Assembly (NCBI GenBank): GCA_964639225.1
Contig: CAZXCK010000188.1
Location: 1 to 6,313 of the forward strand
Origin: CAZXCK01 sp964639225
GTDB taxonomy: Bacteria > Chloroflexota > Anaerolineae > Aggregatilineales > Phototrophicaceae
Reading direction: 5' to 3'
Length of the DNA: 6,313 nucleotides
The translations under genes and the position numbers were made by a program. Below are positions 6,095 through 6,313 of the stretch, piece after piece; the stretch's first letter is position 1; every line of letters starts with the position of its first letter. The notes under the pieces are model-generated. The model ran no database searches and had not been told where the DNA came from. It worked only from the letters and a program-made list of their open reading frames with translations.

Positions 6095-6313
6095 TCACCA
6101 CAGGGCCGCGATTGGTGAGAAACCACCGCGCCAGCCCATCAGCCAGGGCGTCTTGTAGAAGCCGCGCCGCCAGCCGATGATCCAGGGCGCTTGGTAGAAG
6201 CCGGGTGCGCCCAGCGCGTAGTCGAACTTCTGGAAGGTGTAGCCCCGCGCCGAGGGGTCCTCTTCCTGGGCTGCCAGTGGAGCCGCCAGCATCAGCGCCA
6301 GCAGCACGACCAC
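6095..6313 (-). CDS. Small secreted protein with GFYxxPWxxGWR repeats, 5' end outside the window
   Basis: The last 72 codons of a gene that probably begins beyond the window edge are visible. The first visible codon is GTG at the very edge, with no room to see a Shine-Dalgarno. Visible residues 2-15 are a signal-peptide hydrophobic core and cleavage region (VVLLALMLAAPLAA, then QEEDPS). The mature part is only about 57 residues. It contains YTFQKFDYALGAP, then two adjacent 13-residue repeats (residues 38-50 and 51-63) with G-F-Y-x-x-P-W-x-x-G-W-R in common, then GGFSPIAALW to the stop. It has no cysteines, is rich in Trp, Tyr, Phe and Gly, and has a basic residue or two per repeat. I do not recognise the family. 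An exported, membrane-surface- or wall-associated peptide is a guess. A hairpin terminator follows, and the lactate permease gene lies further downstream on the same strand. Confidence 0.65.
   Translation of the reverse strand: MVVLLALMLAAPLAAQEEDPSARGYTFQKFDYALGAPGFYQAPWIIGWRRGFYKTPWLMGWRGGFSPIAALW
6125..6202 (-). repeat. Two tandem 39-bp coding repeats in the small secreted protein gene
   Basis: Units 6164-6202 and 6125-6163 match at 30 of 39 positions by hand alignment. They encode GFYQAPWIIGWRR and GFYKTPWLMGWRG. Differences fall partly at synonymous or conservative positions (Ile-Ile to Leu-Met, Arg to Gly), while Gly, Phe, Tyr, Pro, Trp, Gly, Trp and Arg are kept. A shorter, decayed third start (GF, then SP) follows towards the stop. 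Confidence 0.75.

Overview
This window looks like GC-rich bacterial chromosome. The secretory signals (hydrophobic core ending in Ala-Ala-Gln followed by acidic residues, with no lipobox Cys) and the overall protein style would fit a Chloroflexota/Anaerolineae-like bacterium. That assignment is an inference from style, not from a marker gene. I see no rRNA, tRNA, CRISPR array, insertion sequence or phage gene.

Left part (about 96-4159, + strand): a three-gene ABC import operon of the phosphonate/phosphite/phosphate class in the order phnD (secreted binding protein), phnC (ATPase), phnE (permease). phnD and phnC are separated by 81 bp holding a perfect 12-bp stem-loop. phnC and phnE are 23 bp apart and each has a good Shine-Dalgarno sequence. 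PhnD would capture the substrate outside the membrane, PhnE would form the channel and PhnC would power it. No C-P lyase, phosphite dehydrogenase or phosphonatase gene is visible, so the exact phosphorus substrate is open.

The most unusual item is PhnE. At 726 residues it is far longer than ordinary PhnE (roughly 260-300 residues). It carries an extra extracytoplasmic Ig-like (IPT/TIG-like) domain after its first membrane helix. It also has about 330 extra, mostly membrane-embedded residues inserted between the canonical LAxxN segment and the canonical second half with the EAA loop.

Centre: 4160-4230 separates converging genes and contains a perfect 12-bp GC-rich hairpin, probably a shared terminator.

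Right part (4231-6313, - strand): a complete lactate permease family gene (LldP/LctP) with its own candidate promoter. Upstream of it, on the same strand and separated by a hairpin terminator, lies the 3' end of a small secreted protein gene that runs off the window. Its mature part contains two adjacent 13-residue aromatic repeats of the form GFYxxPWxxGWR, and I do not recognise the family.
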